Shown here: positions 1 through 10,780 of the stretch, in pieces
Numbering within the stretch: the first letter of the stretch is position 1
How the letters are laid out: each line of letters starts with the position of its first letter
Assembly: GCA_963785425.1 (NCBI GenBank)
Contig: CAWAVG010000002.1
Span: forward strand, 806,001 to 870,000
DNA from: RYN-133 sp963785425
Lineage (GTDB): Bacteria > Actinomycetota > Actinomycetes > Mycobacteriales > Jatrophihabitantaceae
DNA: 64,000 nt
Direction of reading: 5' to 3'
Position numbers and translations under genes: made by a program
Notes under the pieces: model-generated
What the model was told of the DNA's origin: nothing
The model's database searches: none
What the model saw: only the letters and a program-made list of their open reading frames with translations

Positions 1-407
1 CGGCCAACGCTGAACTGGAGCTCGATGTGCGCCGTCCCGACATCGGCACGGTGATCATCGACGGCGACGAGCGTGAGCTGACCCAGGCGCTGATCAACCT
101 GGCGGCGAACGCCGTGAAGTTCACCAAGCCGGGCGGCCGGGTAACCGTGGCAGCCGGTCGCGACGGCGAGGGCGTCGAGGTGCGGGTGAGCGACAGCGGC
201 ATCGGCATTCCCGAGGACGAGATCCCGCACCTGTTCGAACGGTTCTTCCGCGCGCGCAACGCGCGTTCGGCGGTGATCCCGGGAACCGGACTGGGGCTGT
301 CGATCGTCGCCGACATCGTCGCCCGCCACCACGGCTCGATCGAGGTCGAATCCACGTTGGGAATGGGGACGAGTTTCCTGATCCGACTCCCGCTCGCCGC
401 GGCGTGA
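1..407 (+). CDS. Sensor histidine kinase, C-terminal ATPase domain (5' end outside window)
   Basis: Only the HATPase_c catalytic domain lies in the window; the reading frame is open to the left edge (first complete codon at base 3), so the GTG at 27 is internal. All ATP-binding boxes are visible: N box (LTQALINLAANAVKF), G1 (DSGIGIP), F box (LFERFFRA) and G2 (GTGLGLSIV). This domain phosphorylates a conserved His of the kinase, which passes the phosphate to a response regulator. The protein ends soon after the G2 box with no further domain. The sensor region, partner regulator and signal are not visible. Confidence 0.93.
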   Translation, partial: ANAELELDVRRPDIGTVIIDGDERELTQALINLAANAVKFTKPGGRVTVAAGRDGEGVEVRVSDSGIGIPEDEIPHLFERFFRARNARSAVIPGTGLGLSIVADIVARHHGSIEVESTLGMGTSFLIRLPLAAA

Positions 408-460
408 GCTGCCCCGGAGCGGCCCACGGGGCTGGTACCGTCGAGGTCAGGCCGTCGATC

Positions 461-542
461 CCGCGTGGGAGAGCTGTCAGGCAGTCAGGCAGCGCCGAAG
501 GGGCAACCTCCCCGGAACCTCTCAGGCACCAGGACCACGCGG
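461..542 (+). promoter_or_regulatory. Glycine riboswitch aptamer upstream of gcvP
   Basis: The leader has the conserved glycine aptamer core: GGGAGAG at 467-473, GCCGAAGGGGCAA at 494-506, CTCTCAGGCA at 519-528 and AGGACC at 531-536. An 8-bp perfect P1 stem closes it (CCGCGTGG 461-468 with CCACGCGG 535-542). The downstream gene is glycine decarboxylase, the classic target, and glycine binding normally switches such genes on. The stretch 554-582 (CTGGAG, then CAGAAGGGGAAGCC) resembles the 5' half of a second aptamer but lacks its 3' half, so this looks like one functional aptamer with a degenerate partner. The kinase stop codon is about 55 bp upstream. Confidence 0.9.
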
Positions 543-629
543 AGCAGGCCAGTCTGGAGGGCTCGTCCCGACAGAAGGGGAAGCCACGCGCCGTCCCGGC
601 GTGAGGTTTCGCCCGACGTTGGAGAGCCC

Positions 630-3506
<2,877 letters not shown>

Positions 3507-3524
3507 TCAGTGCCGTCGCCGGCG

Positions 3525-3578
3525 TGCATCAGTGATGCGTGCGGTGACCTATGGGTGACCGGCTGCATCAGTGATGCG
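3525..3578. repeat. Two identical interrupted palindromes between gcvP and a convergent gene
   Basis: The 13-mer GCATCA-G-TGATGC occurs at 3526-3538 and again at 3565-3577, 39 bp apart. Between the copies GGTGACC also occurs twice (3543-3549, 3554-3560). The 3507-3685 gap lies between convergent genes and holds no convincing ORF. The stems are short with a one-base loop, so these are poor terminators; they could be paired protein-binding sites or a degenerate repeat. Confidence 0.6.
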
Positions 3579-3685
3579 GTTCGTGTGCGTTCGCTGCTCC
3601 GGTGGGACGTTGCATTCGGCATCGTCGCTGGTGGGGGCTGATCGGGCCGCGCGGACGACGATGCCGGGTGCAAGGTCGGTGCGGG

Positions 3686-4330
3686 CTAGCGCCGGGCGAT
3701 GCCGCGGATCGTCGGGCGCACCGTCGGCAAGGCGCGCGGCATCGCTTCGTGAACGAGTCGCTCGACCGTCAACGCCGAATCGGCGAGCAGCTGTTCGGTG
3801 CGCCGGTTGGGATGACAGCCCGCCGCGAAATAGCGATGCGGCAACTGGACGGCATCCTGGAACCGGGCGAGCCACGGGTTGTCGGTGCTGCGGACGTGCT
3901 CGATGAACAGGTAGGCACCGCCCGGCTTCAACACGCGAGCGATCTCGGCGAGGGCTGCGCGTGGGTCGGGGATCGAGCAGTGCACGAACGTCGCGACGAC
4001 CGTGTCGAAGCTCGCGTCGTCGAACGGGAGTTCTTCGGCGCCGGTGCGCATCAGCTCGTACGAACCGACCGTCGGCGGCCGCGTCGCGAGCTCGGTGCGC
4101 AGGTGCCGGATCATGTGTGGGCTCGGTTCGGTGACGACCAATTCAGTGACCGCGGCCGGGTAATGCGCGAGGTTGTGCCCGCCGCCGGCGCCGATCTCGA
4201 GCGTGCGACCGTGCGCGGTTGACAGCAATTCGGCGCGCCGCTCGGCCTCGCCGGCACGTTCTGACAGCCCGATCAAGACGGGGTAGTACAGCGCGAAGAG
4301 GCGCTCGTTCAGGCCTAGCGGATCGCGCAC
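3686..4330 (-). CDS. Class I SAM-dependent methyltransferase (type 11)
   Basis: A 214-residue Rossmann-fold methyltransferase. Motif I is LEIGAGGGHNLAHYP near residues 44-58, the acidic end of strand 2 is VVTEPSP, and the post-motif stretch FDTVVATFVHCSIPDPRAALAEIARVLKPGG is typical of ubiquinone/METTL7-like enzymes. The substrate cannot be inferred. It starts with GTG three bases after the stop of the thiol peroxidase gene and is the last gene of a six-gene coupled operon. A role in modifying a product of that operon is possible but unproven. Confidence 0.85.
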   Translation of the reverse strand: MRDPLGLNERLFALYYPVLIGLSERAGEAERRAELLSTAHGRTLEIGAGGGHNLAHYPAAVTELVVTEPSPHMIRHLRTELATRPPTVGSYELMRTGAEELPFDDASFDTVVATFVHCSIPDPRAALAEIARVLKPGGAYLFIEHVRSTDNPWLARFQDAVQLPHRYFAAGCHPNRRTEQLLADSALTVERLVHEAMPRALPTVRPTIRGIARR

Positions 4331-4333
4331 CGG

Positions 4334-4831
4334 TCAGCTTGCGAGCGCGGCATCGATTGCTCTGCGGACTTCTGGTGCGTCCGGTTCGGTGCGCGGACCG
4401 AACCGGGCGACGACGCTGCCGTCGGGCGCGACAAGGAACTTCTCGAAGTTCCACTTGATGTCGCCGGCCTGACCGGTTTCGTCGGGGACGGACGTGAGCT
4501 GCTCGTAGATGGGGTCGCGGGACGGACCGTTGACGTCGATCTTGTCCGTCATCGGGAAGGTGACGCCGTAGGTCGTCGAGCAGAACTCCAGGATCTCGTC
4601 GGCCGTGCCGGGCTCCTGCCCACCGAACTGGTTGCACGGGAATCCGATCACCGTGAACCCCGCTCCGTGCAATTCCTCCTGCAGCGCCTCGAGCTTCGTG
4701 TACTGCGGGGTGAGCCCGCAGCGGCTCGCGACGTTGACGACGAGTGCCGCGTCGCCGCCGGTGAGATCACGAAGCGTGGTGCGCGCACCCTGCAAGGTCG
4801 TGACGGGTAGATCGAGCAGATCAATGGTCAT
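4334..4831 (-). CDS. Glutathione peroxidase-family thiol peroxidase
   Basis: 165 residues, the usual length for bacterial GPx homologues. The peroxidatic cysteine is Cys38 in NVASRCGLTPQY, the catalytic Gln72 lies in NQFGGQEPG, and the tryptophan is in IKWNFEKF. Cys84 (EILEFCSTTYG) sits where the resolving cysteine of thioredoxin-dependent two-Cys GPx enzymes is found, so thioredoxin is a likelier reductant than glutathione (family inference). The start ATG overlaps the previous stop by four bases (ATGA). Its position in a molybdenum hydroxylase operon suggests removal of peroxide generated by that enzyme. Confidence 0.92.
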   Translation of the reverse strand: MTIDLLDLPVTTLQGARTTLRDLTGGDAALVVNVASRCGLTPQYTKLEALQEELHGAGFTVIGFPCNQFGGQEPGTADEILEFCSTTYGVTFPMTDKIDVNGPSRDPIYEQLTSVPDETGQAGDIKWNFEKFLVAPDGSVVARFGPRTEPDAPEVRRAIDAALAS

Positions 4832-5241
4832 GTAGAAGCTCCTCGGTGTCCGGTCAGACCAGCCAACTCGGCTTGCATGCGTGTCATCAGTGCCTGCAGA
4901 CCTTTGACGGGTCGCACCATCACGGTGAAGCTCGTCAGCCTGCCTTCATCGTTCCAACGGATCATGTCGACGCCGTGCACGACGACGCCGTCGAGATCGG
5001 CCTCGAACTCGAGCACCGCGCTCGTCTCGCCGTACCACTCGTCGCCGTAGCGCACGGTCGGTCCGAGCACCGCGACAGCCGCGGTGAGGTACAGGGTGGT
5101 TGCCGCGCGACCGCGCTGGGGCGCGAACACCGCCGGCGAGCGGAACACGACGTCGTCGGCAAGCAGATCACCGAGGAGCGACGCATTCCTCGAGCGTGCG
5201 ATGTCGTGCCAGGCGCGGACGGGGGCGGGTTGCTCGGTCAC
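4828..5241 (-). CDS. SnoaL-like / NTF2-fold protein
   Basis: 137 residues with the pattern of the SnoaL-like polyketide cyclase/NTF2 fold: an N-terminal helix (VRAWHDIARSRNASLLGDLLADDVVFRSP), then alternating strands ending in GVDMIRWNDEGRLTSFTVMVRPVKGLQALMTRM. Such domains bind small hydrophobic ligands or act as isomerases or cyclases; no catalytic assignment is possible here. GTG start overlapping the stop of the FAD subunit gene (GTGA), and its own stop overlaps the gpx start (ATGA). The tight coupling argues for a function linked to the hydroxylase. Confidence 0.75.
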   Translation of the reverse strand: MTEQPAPVRAWHDIARSRNASLLGDLLADDVVFRSPAVFAPQRGRAATTLYLTAAVAVLGPTVRYGDEWYGETSAVLEFEADLDGVVVHGVDMIRWNDEGRLTSFTVMVRPVKGLQALMTRMQAELAGLTGHRGAST

Positions 5242-6047
5242 GCCGCGGCCGCGAGTGCTCGCCTGGTGAGGACGCGGGCCAGATGCTTGCGGAATTCCGC
5301 GTCGGCGTTCATGTCCTCCACCGGCGCGGTGCCGTCAGCCGCTAGCTGCGCGGCGTCGGCGATGGTGGCGCCCTCGGCGAGGGCCGCCTCGACCGCCGTA
5401 GCGCGCAACGGGGTACTGCCCATGTTGGCCAGGGCCACCCGTCCGGCCACGGTCGCCACCCCGACGATCGCCCAGTCGTTGGCGCGGCGGGTGAACTTCT
5501 CGTAGTGCGCGCCGCTCGCGCCGGTGCGCGGCACGCGGATCTCGATCAGCATCTCGTCCTCGGCCAGTGCCGTCTCGAAGTACCCGGTGAAGAACTCGGC
5601 CGCCGCGACCTCGCGTTGCCCGTCCGGCCCGCGCAGCACCAGAGTCGCGTCGGCGGCGAGGACGGCGGCGGGCAGGTCGGCGGCCGGGTCGGCGTGCGCC
5701 AGTGACCCGCCGATCGTGCCGCGGTTGCGGATCTGCGGGTCGCCGACGTACGCAGCGACCGTCGCGATCAGGGGGGCCTCGGACCGCAGGACATCGGACT
5801 CGATGAGATCGCGGTGCCGGGTCAGGGCGCCGACGGCAACGACGTCGCCGTCGACGCGGACGTAGGACGCTTCGGCGATGCGGCGCACGTCGATCAGCAC
5901 GGTCGGCACTGCGAGCCGCAGCTTCATCATCGGCAGCAGCGAATGGCCACCTGCGAGCAGCTTCGCCTCGTCGCCGTGTTCGGTGAGCAGGCTGATCGCG
6001 TGATCGACGGAGTCGGCGCGCGCGTAGTCGAAGGCAGCCGGGATCAT
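5238..6047 (-). CDS. FAD-binding subunit of a xanthine dehydrogenase/CO dehydrogenase-family enzyme (CoxM-like)
   Basis: 269 residues. The FAD-binding motifs of the family are present: AGGHSLLPMMKLRLAVP near residue 33 and the second loop IRNRGTIGGSLAHADPAADLPA near 108, followed by the C-terminal CO-dehydrogenase flavoprotein domain (YEKFTRRANDWAIVGVA). This medium subunit carries electrons from the Fe-S subunit to the acceptor. The ATG at 6047 is chosen because it begins the conserved MIPAAFDYARA sequence and overlaps the upstream stop by four bases (ATGA). The frame stays open upstream, but that sequence belongs to the neighbouring gene read out of frame. Confidence 0.93.
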   Translation of the reverse strand: MIPAAFDYARADSVDHAISLLTEHGDEAKLLAGGHSLLPMMKLRLAVPTVLIDVRRIAEASYVRVDGDVVAVGALTRHRDLIESDVLRSEAPLIATVAAYVGDPQIRNRGTIGGSLAHADPAADLPAAVLAADATLVLRGPDGQREVAAAEFFTGYFETALAEDEMLIEIRVPRTGASGAHYEKFTRRANDWAIVGVATVAGRVALANMGSTPLRATAVEAALAEGATIADAAQLAADGTAPVEDMNADAEFRKHLARVLTRRALAAAA

Positions 6048-6520
6048 GCGGTGGCTGTCCTGCGCTCGCGTGCTGCGGCCAGCACGGCGCGGACGATGTT
6101 GTGGTAGCCCGTGCACCGGCACAGGTTCCCCTCGAGTCCGGTGCGCACGTCGTCCTCGGTGAGATCGGGACTGCGGTCGATGAGCGCGGCCGCGGCCATC
6201 ACCATCCCCGGCGTGCAGAATCCGCACTGCAGGCCGTGCTCGCTACGAAACGCCTGCTGCACCGGATGCAGCTCGTCAGGCGTTGGCGCCAGGCCTTCCA
6301 GCGTGGTGACCGACGATCCGTGGGTGGATACGGTGAGGACGGTGCACGACTTGACCGACTCGCCGTCGACGTGGACGGTGCACGCGCCACACGAAGTGGT
6401 GTCGCAACCGATGTTGGTCGCGCGCAATCCGCACACGTCGCGCAGGTAGTGCACGAGTAGCTGGCGCGGTTCGACGTCGTCGGTGCGCTGCTCGCCGTTG
6501 ATCGTGAGCTCGACCTGCAT
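6044..6520 (-). CDS. 2Fe-2S subunit of a xanthine dehydrogenase/CO dehydrogenase-family enzyme (CoxS-like)
   Basis: 158 residues. The N-terminal plant-type ferredoxin cluster is bound by GCDTTSCGACTVHVDG plus a later Cys (VKSCTVL). The C-terminal all-helical cluster is bound by QCGFCTPGMVM and NLCRCTGYHNI. It relays electrons from the molybdenum subunit to FAD. The ATG at 6520 begins MQVELTINGE and shares one base with the stop of the large-subunit gene (TGATG), so expression is coupled. Confidence 0.95.
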   Translation of the reverse strand: MQVELTINGEQRTDDVEPRQLLVHYLRDVCGLRATNIGCDTTSCGACTVHVDGESVKSCTVLTVSTHGSSVTTLEGLAPTPDELHPVQQAFRSEHGLQCGFCTPGMVMAAAALIDRSPDLTEDDVRTGLEGNLCRCTGYHNIVRAVLAAARERRTATA

Positions 6521-8841
6521 CAGTCGTCCTTCCTCTCGGCGGCGTCGTTGATGGCGTGCCACACGCGCATCGCGGTGGTGGGCATGTCGATGTGCCGGAC
6601 GCCGAGATGGGCGACTGCGTCGATCACGGCGTTCTGGACGGCCGGGGTCGCGCCGATCGTCCCGGCCTCGCCGATCCCCTTTGCTCCCAACGGGTTGTAC
6701 GAGGTCGGCGTCTGGCTGTCGACGAGGTCGAAGCTGGGCACCTCGGTCGCCGAGACGATGGGATAGGACGCGAGGGTGTTCGTCGTCGGGTTGCCGGCGG
6801 CGTCGAAGAGCACCTCCTCGAGCAGAGCCTGCGCGGCGCCCTGTGCGAGCCCACCGTGGCGCTGGCCTTCGGCGAGCAGCGGATTGATGATGGTTCCGGC
6901 GTCGTCGAGTGCGAACAGTTTGATCAACCGTGCCTTGCCCGTCTCGACGTCGACCTCGGCCACCGCGACGTGGGCGCCGAACGGGTACGTCGCGCCGGGC
7001 GCGCTGAATACGCTGCGCACCTTGAGCTCGTGCTCGGCAGCCAGGTCGGCGAAGCTGACGCCCACGTCGGGAACGCCGCGCACCGCGACGCCGGCGAGCT
7101 CGGTGTCGACGGTGAGGTCGTCGACCGAGACCTCAAGCTGGTCCGCCGCAAGTGCCTTGGCCTTGTCGACGAGCTCGCGGGTCGCCTGCTGCACCGCCGC
7201 GCCGCCCTGCTGCAGGCTGCGTGAGCCGCCCGTCCCGCCGCCCTCGGGGACGAGGTCGGTGTCGCCCCACACCACCGTGATGCGGTCGATCGGGATACCG
7301 GTCTCTTCGCTGGCGAGCATGGCCCACACCGTGGCATGACCCTGCCCGTGCGGCGACGTGCCGGTGAGGATCGTGGCGCTGCCGTCGGCGTGCACCTCGA
7401 TGGTCGCGTTCTCCTTCGGCGGCCCCGATTCGCTGCCGCCGCCGGTGATCTCGACGTAGACGGACAGACCGATGCCGAGTTGCACCGTCTCGCCCTGCTC
7501 GCGTCGGCGCGTCTGCTCGGCGCGCAGGCCCGCGTAGTCCGCCGCGTCCAACGCCTTCTCGAGCGCGGCAGGATAATCGCCTGAGTCGTACGTCGCGCCG
7601 CCCTTCGTCTTGAGGGGCTCGGTGAATGCGGGCAGCAGGTTGCGTCGGCGTACGTCGGCCGGATCCATACCGATCTCGGCGGCGAACATGTCGACGGCGC
7701 GCTCGATGGCGGCGGTCGCCTCGGGACGTCCGGCGCCGCGGTAGGCGCCGACCGGTGTCGTGTTGGTGACGACGCTGACGAACGAGGTCTGCAGCTTCTC
7801 GATGTCGTAGACCGCCGGCGCCATCATCAATGTCAGTGTCGGCAGCAGGCCGCCGAACTTGGGGTAAGCGCCGGAGTCCTGCAACACGTGCAGTCGGTAG
7901 GCGGTGATGCGCCCGTCACCGGTACCGCCGAGCGTGACCGTCTGCACCTGAGCCCGACCGTGGGCCATCGCGACCATGTTCTCCGACCGCGTCTCGACCC
8001 AGGTGACGGGACGATCGAGCTTCCGCGCCAGGAACGCGACCAGCGCGTGGTCGCTGTCGGCACCGAACTTCGCACCGAAGGCGCCGCCGACCGCGGGCGT
8101 GATGACGTGAACCTTCTCGGTGGGGATGCCCAGCATGGCGGACAGCGAGCGCTGGGTGCCCTGCGCGCCTTGGTTCGGTACCCAGGCGGTGAGGCGACCG
8201 GCTTCGTCCCACACGGCTGCCGCCGCGCGCACCTCGAGCGGCGCGACCGCGACGCGCTGGTTGACGATCTCGTGGCTCACGACGGCCTCGCAGTCGGCGA
8301 AGATGTCGTCCTGCTCGCCGGGGTCGCCACCGAAGCACACGTTCGTCCCGACGTCGGCGAACAGCACGGTCTCGTCGGCGAGGGCGGCCTTCGGGTCGAC
8401 GACGGCGGGCAGCGGTTCGTATTCGACGTCGACGAGTTCTGCGGCGTCTTCACCCTGGTAGCGCTCGTCGGTGAGAACGGCCGCGACCGACTCGCCGACG
8501 AAGCGGACGACATCGGTGGCGAGCAGCGGCTGCCCGAACGCGTCGGCGTAGACGGGCAGTGGCGGTCGTTGGGCGACTGGGTCGGCGAGGTCGGCGGCGG
8601 TCAGGACGGCGACGCAGCCGGGCGTCTCGAGTGCTGCACTCGTGTCGATGTTGACGATCCGTGCGTGCGCGATGGGCGAGCGGACGACGGTGAGACGCAG
8701 GGCGCCGGCCAGCCGCGGGTCGTCGAGGTCCTCGGTGTAGACGGCGCCGGTGGTCAGGAACTGCGGATCCTCGACCCGTTGCACCCGGGTACCGAGGATG
8801 CTGCCGCGGGGGAGATCGACACCGGGAGCTGAGGCAGTCAC
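6520..8841 (-). CDS. Molybdenum-binding large subunit, form II CO dehydrogenase/xanthine oxidase family (CoxL-like)
   Basis: 773 residues, full length. Moco-binding motifs include GGAFGAKFG near 255 and GQGHATV near 500, and the active-site Glu lies in GIGEAGTIG near 724. The active-site loop near 365 reads AYRGAGRPE. Genuine (form I) CO dehydrogenases carry AYRCSFR with the Cu-ligating cysteine, so this is form II; its substrate is probably an aldehyde, purine or other heterocycle rather than CO. Gene order large-small-medium is unusual: form I is typically M-S-L and form II S-L-M. The GTG start has a TAGTGT box six bases upstream, suggesting a leaderless mRNA for the whole operon. Confidence 0.93.
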   Translation of the reverse strand: MTASAPGVDLPRGSILGTRVQRVEDPQFLTTGAVYTEDLDDPRLAGALRLTVVRSPIAHARIVNIDTSAALETPGCVAVLTAADLADPVAQRPPLPVYADAFGQPLLATDVVRFVGESVAAVLTDERYQGEDAAELVDVEYEPLPAVVDPKAALADETVLFADVGTNVCFGGDPGEQDDIFADCEAVVSHEIVNQRVAVAPLEVRAAAAVWDEAGRLTAWVPNQGAQGTQRSLSAMLGIPTEKVHVITPAVGGAFGAKFGADSDHALVAFLARKLDRPVTWVETRSENMVAMAHGRAQVQTVTLGGTGDGRITAYRLHVLQDSGAYPKFGGLLPTLTLMMAPAVYDIEKLQTSFVSVVTNTTPVGAYRGAGRPEATAAIERAVDMFAAEIGMDPADVRRRNLLPAFTEPLKTKGGATYDSGDYPAALEKALDAADYAGLRAEQTRRREQGETVQLGIGLSVYVEITGGGSESGPPKENATIEVHADGSATILTGTSPHGQGHATVWAMLASEETGIPIDRITVVWGDTDLVPEGGGTGGSRSLQQGGAAVQQATRELVDKAKALAADQLEVSVDDLTVDTELAGVAVRGVPDVGVSFADLAAEHELKVRSVFSAPGATYPFGAHVAVAEVDVETGKARLIKLFALDDAGTIINPLLAEGQRHGGLAQGAAQALLEEVLFDAAGNPTTNTLASYPIVSATEVPSFDLVDSQTPTSYNPLGAKGIGEAGTIGATPAVQNAVIDAVAHLGVRHIDMPTTAMRVWHAINDAAERKDD

Positions 8842-8847
8842 GTCTTC

Positions 8848-8853
8848 ACACTA
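8848..8853 (-). promoter_or_regulatory. -10 box of a likely leaderless promoter for the molybdenum hydroxylase operon
   Basis: On the minus strand TAGTGT (8853 to 8848) fits the actinobacterial TANNNT -10 consensus and lies six bases before the GTG at 8841, so transcription would begin at or next to the start codon. No Shine-Dalgarno sequence is present in the six-base gap. No clear -35 was seen. Confidence 0.5.
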
Positions 8854-8945
8854 TTCGGGCGCGGTGAGCGGCCGCGTCCGCCCCGCGAGCGCACAGGACG
8901 TGATCGCGACGTGTAGACGGGACTTCGAGAAGTGGGGCCTGAGGG

Positions 8946-9737
8946 TCAGGCGGCGCGCGCGCCGGTCATGATCGCGACGGCGTCGTCCATCGAGTGCGTC
9001 GCGGGCGAGATGACAGCCACCCGCTTGCCGAGTCGTTGCACGTGGATGCGGTCGGCCAGTTCGAACACGCTCGGCATGTCATGGCTGATCAGCACCACCG
9101 GCATGCCGCCGTCGCGCAGCCGTTTGATCATGTCGATCACCTGGCCGGACTCGCGCACGCCGAGCGCGGCGGTCGGCTCGTCGAGGATAACCGCCTTGCT
9201 GCCGAAGGCGGCGGCCCGGGCCACGGCGACAGCCTGGCGCTGGCCGCCCGACAGCGTCTCGACCGCCTGAGTGATGTCCTGCAGCGTCGCGATGCCCAGC
9301 GCCTTGACCTGGTCCTGCGCCTGGTCGCGCATCCGGGCGGTGTCGAGGAACCGGAAGACCGACCCGAGCGGCCCCGAGCGCCGGATCTCGCGGCCGAGAT
9401 ACATGTTCGACGCGATGTCGAGGGCAGGGGCGACGGCCAGCGTCTGGTAGACGGTCTCGATCCCGGCAGCCTTCGCCTGTTGCGGTGTGCGGAACCGGAT
9501 ACGTTCGCCGTCCAGCAGGATCTCGCCCTCGTCCGGTACGGCAGCGCCCGACAGGCACTTGATCAGGGAAGACTTGCCCGCCCCGTTGTCGCCGATGACG
9601 GCGAGGATCTCGCCGGGCAGCAGTTCGAAGTCGGTACCGCGCAACGCCGCGACCCGCCCGTAGAACTGCCACAGGTCCTTCGCCTGCAGGACGGGCCGCT
9701 GATCGCTCTGCTTCCCACCGGGCTGCTCCTCGCTCAT
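8946..9737 (-). CDS. Sugar ABC transporter, ATP-binding protein
   Basis: 263 residues with a single ATPase domain: Walker A GDNGAGKSS near 47, signature LSGGQRQ near 153, Walker B AVILDEP near 174, and the H-loop LISHD near 206. This is the single-domain FrcA-like type rather than the double-domain RbsA type. It powers import through the adjacent permease. The ATG at 9737 is preceded by AGGAGGGTCGGGAG and overlaps the permease stop by four bases. A longer in-frame start at 9758 would leave the ribosome-binding site inside the gene. Confidence 0.93.
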   Translation of the reverse strand: MSEEQPGGKQSDQRPVLQAKDLWQFYGRVAALRGTDFELLPGEILAVIGDNGAGKSSLIKCLSGAAVPDEGEILLDGERIRFRTPQQAKAAGIETVYQTLAVAPALDIASNMYLGREIRRSGPLGSVFRFLDTARMRDQAQDQVKALGIATLQDITQAVETLSGGQRQAVAVARAAAFGSKAVILDEPTAALGVRESGQVIDMIKRLRDGGMPVVLISHDMPSVFELADRIHVQRLGKRVAVISPATHSMDDAVAIMTGARAA

Positions 9738-10780
9738 CTCCCGACCCTCCTGATCCATTGGTCCACGCTCACCGCGGCGATCACCAGCAGGCCTTCCGCG
9801 AGTTGCTGATACAGGTCGGGAACGCCGGCCAGCGCCAGCCCGTTCGTGAACACCTGGACGATCAGCGCCCCGAACAGTGTCCCGATCACGACGCCGCGCC
9901 CGCCGAACAGGCTGATGCCGCCGATGACGGCGGCGGTGATGCTGTCGAGGTTCAGCGTCGAGGAGATGTTCGTGCTGGCGTCGCCCACGCGCCCGATCTG
10001 CACCCACGCGGCGATGCCGTAGATGAGGCCGGCCGCAACGTACACGCTGAACAGCACTCGCGTGGTCGGGATGCCCATGAGGCGCGACGCCTCCTGGTCA
10101 TCGCCCACCGCATAGACGTGCTTGCCCCACGCCGTCGCGCCGAGCGCGATGCCGACGACGACGTACAGCACGATCATGATCAGCACGCCCGTCGTGATGT
10201 GGAAGGTGCCGAACTTCATGATCTTGCCTGTCCACAGCAGCACGCTGCCGTTGCCTGGCGTGATCGTCTGGCCGTTCGCGTACTTGAGCCCGACCGCAGT
10301 GAACACTCCGAGCGTGCCTAGCGTCGCGATGAACGGCGGCACGTGCAGTCGGGTGATGAGCAGCCCGTTCACCAGACCCGTCGCGAGAGCGGCGATCAGG
10401 CCGATGATCACGGCGAGTGCGCCCGGCACACCGGAGTTCACGGCCAGGCCGGCCATCACCATCTGCGACAGGATCATCGCCGCGCCGACCGACAGGTCGA
10501 TACCGGCGGTCAGGATGATCACGCTCTGACCGAGCGCGAGCAGGCCGATGACCGCGACTTCCTGCAGCATGATCGACAGGTTGGCCGGGTTGAAGAAGCG
10601 GGTGTTGATGCACTCGAACACGATCGCGGCGACGACGAGGACGGCCAGGGGACCGAGCGCCGGATGGGCGTGCAGTTGCGCCTGGACCGGGTTGTGGCGC
10701 CGCTGGTGCGTGTCGTCGGGTTCGGCCGGCGGATTGTCCGACGCGCCGGGGGAGTCGGACGAGGTGCGAGTCGTGGTCAT
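9734..10780 (-). CDS. Sugar ABC transporter, permease (RbsC/FrcC family)
   Basis: 348 residues. After a hydrophilic N-terminal segment of about 45 residues there are roughly 8-10 hydrophobic spans. Family motifs include GQSVIILTAGIDLSVGA and the coupling-loop region FSVYVAAGLIYGIAAWVQIGRVG, then the conserved LDSITAAVIGGISLFGGRG. It forms the membrane channel of a ribose/fructose/inositol-type importer. The start overlaps the binding-protein stop by four bases (ATGA), and its stop overlaps the ATPase start in the same way. The sugar is unknown. Confidence 0.93.
   Translation of the reverse strand: MTTTRTSSDSPGASDNPPAEPDDTHQRRHNPVQAQLHAHPALGPLAVLVVAAIVFECINTRFFNPANLSIMLQEVAVIGLLALGQSVIILTAGIDLSVGAAMILSQMVMAGLAVNSGVPGALAVIIGLIAALATGLVNGLLITRLHVPPFIATLGTLGVFTAVGLKYANGQTITPGNGSVLLWTGKIMKFGTFHITTGVLIMIVLYVVVGIALGATAWGKHVYAVGDDQEASRLMGIPTTRVLFSVYVAAGLIYGIAAWVQIGRVGDASTNISSTLNLDSITAAVIGGISLFGGRGVVIGTLFGALIVQVFTNGLALAGVPDLYQQLAEGLLVIAAVSVDQWIRRVGR

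Noticed and set aside
6520..8841. Aerobic CO dehydrogenase assignment
   Set aside because: The AYRCSFR motif of form I enzymes is absent; the loop is AYRGAGR.
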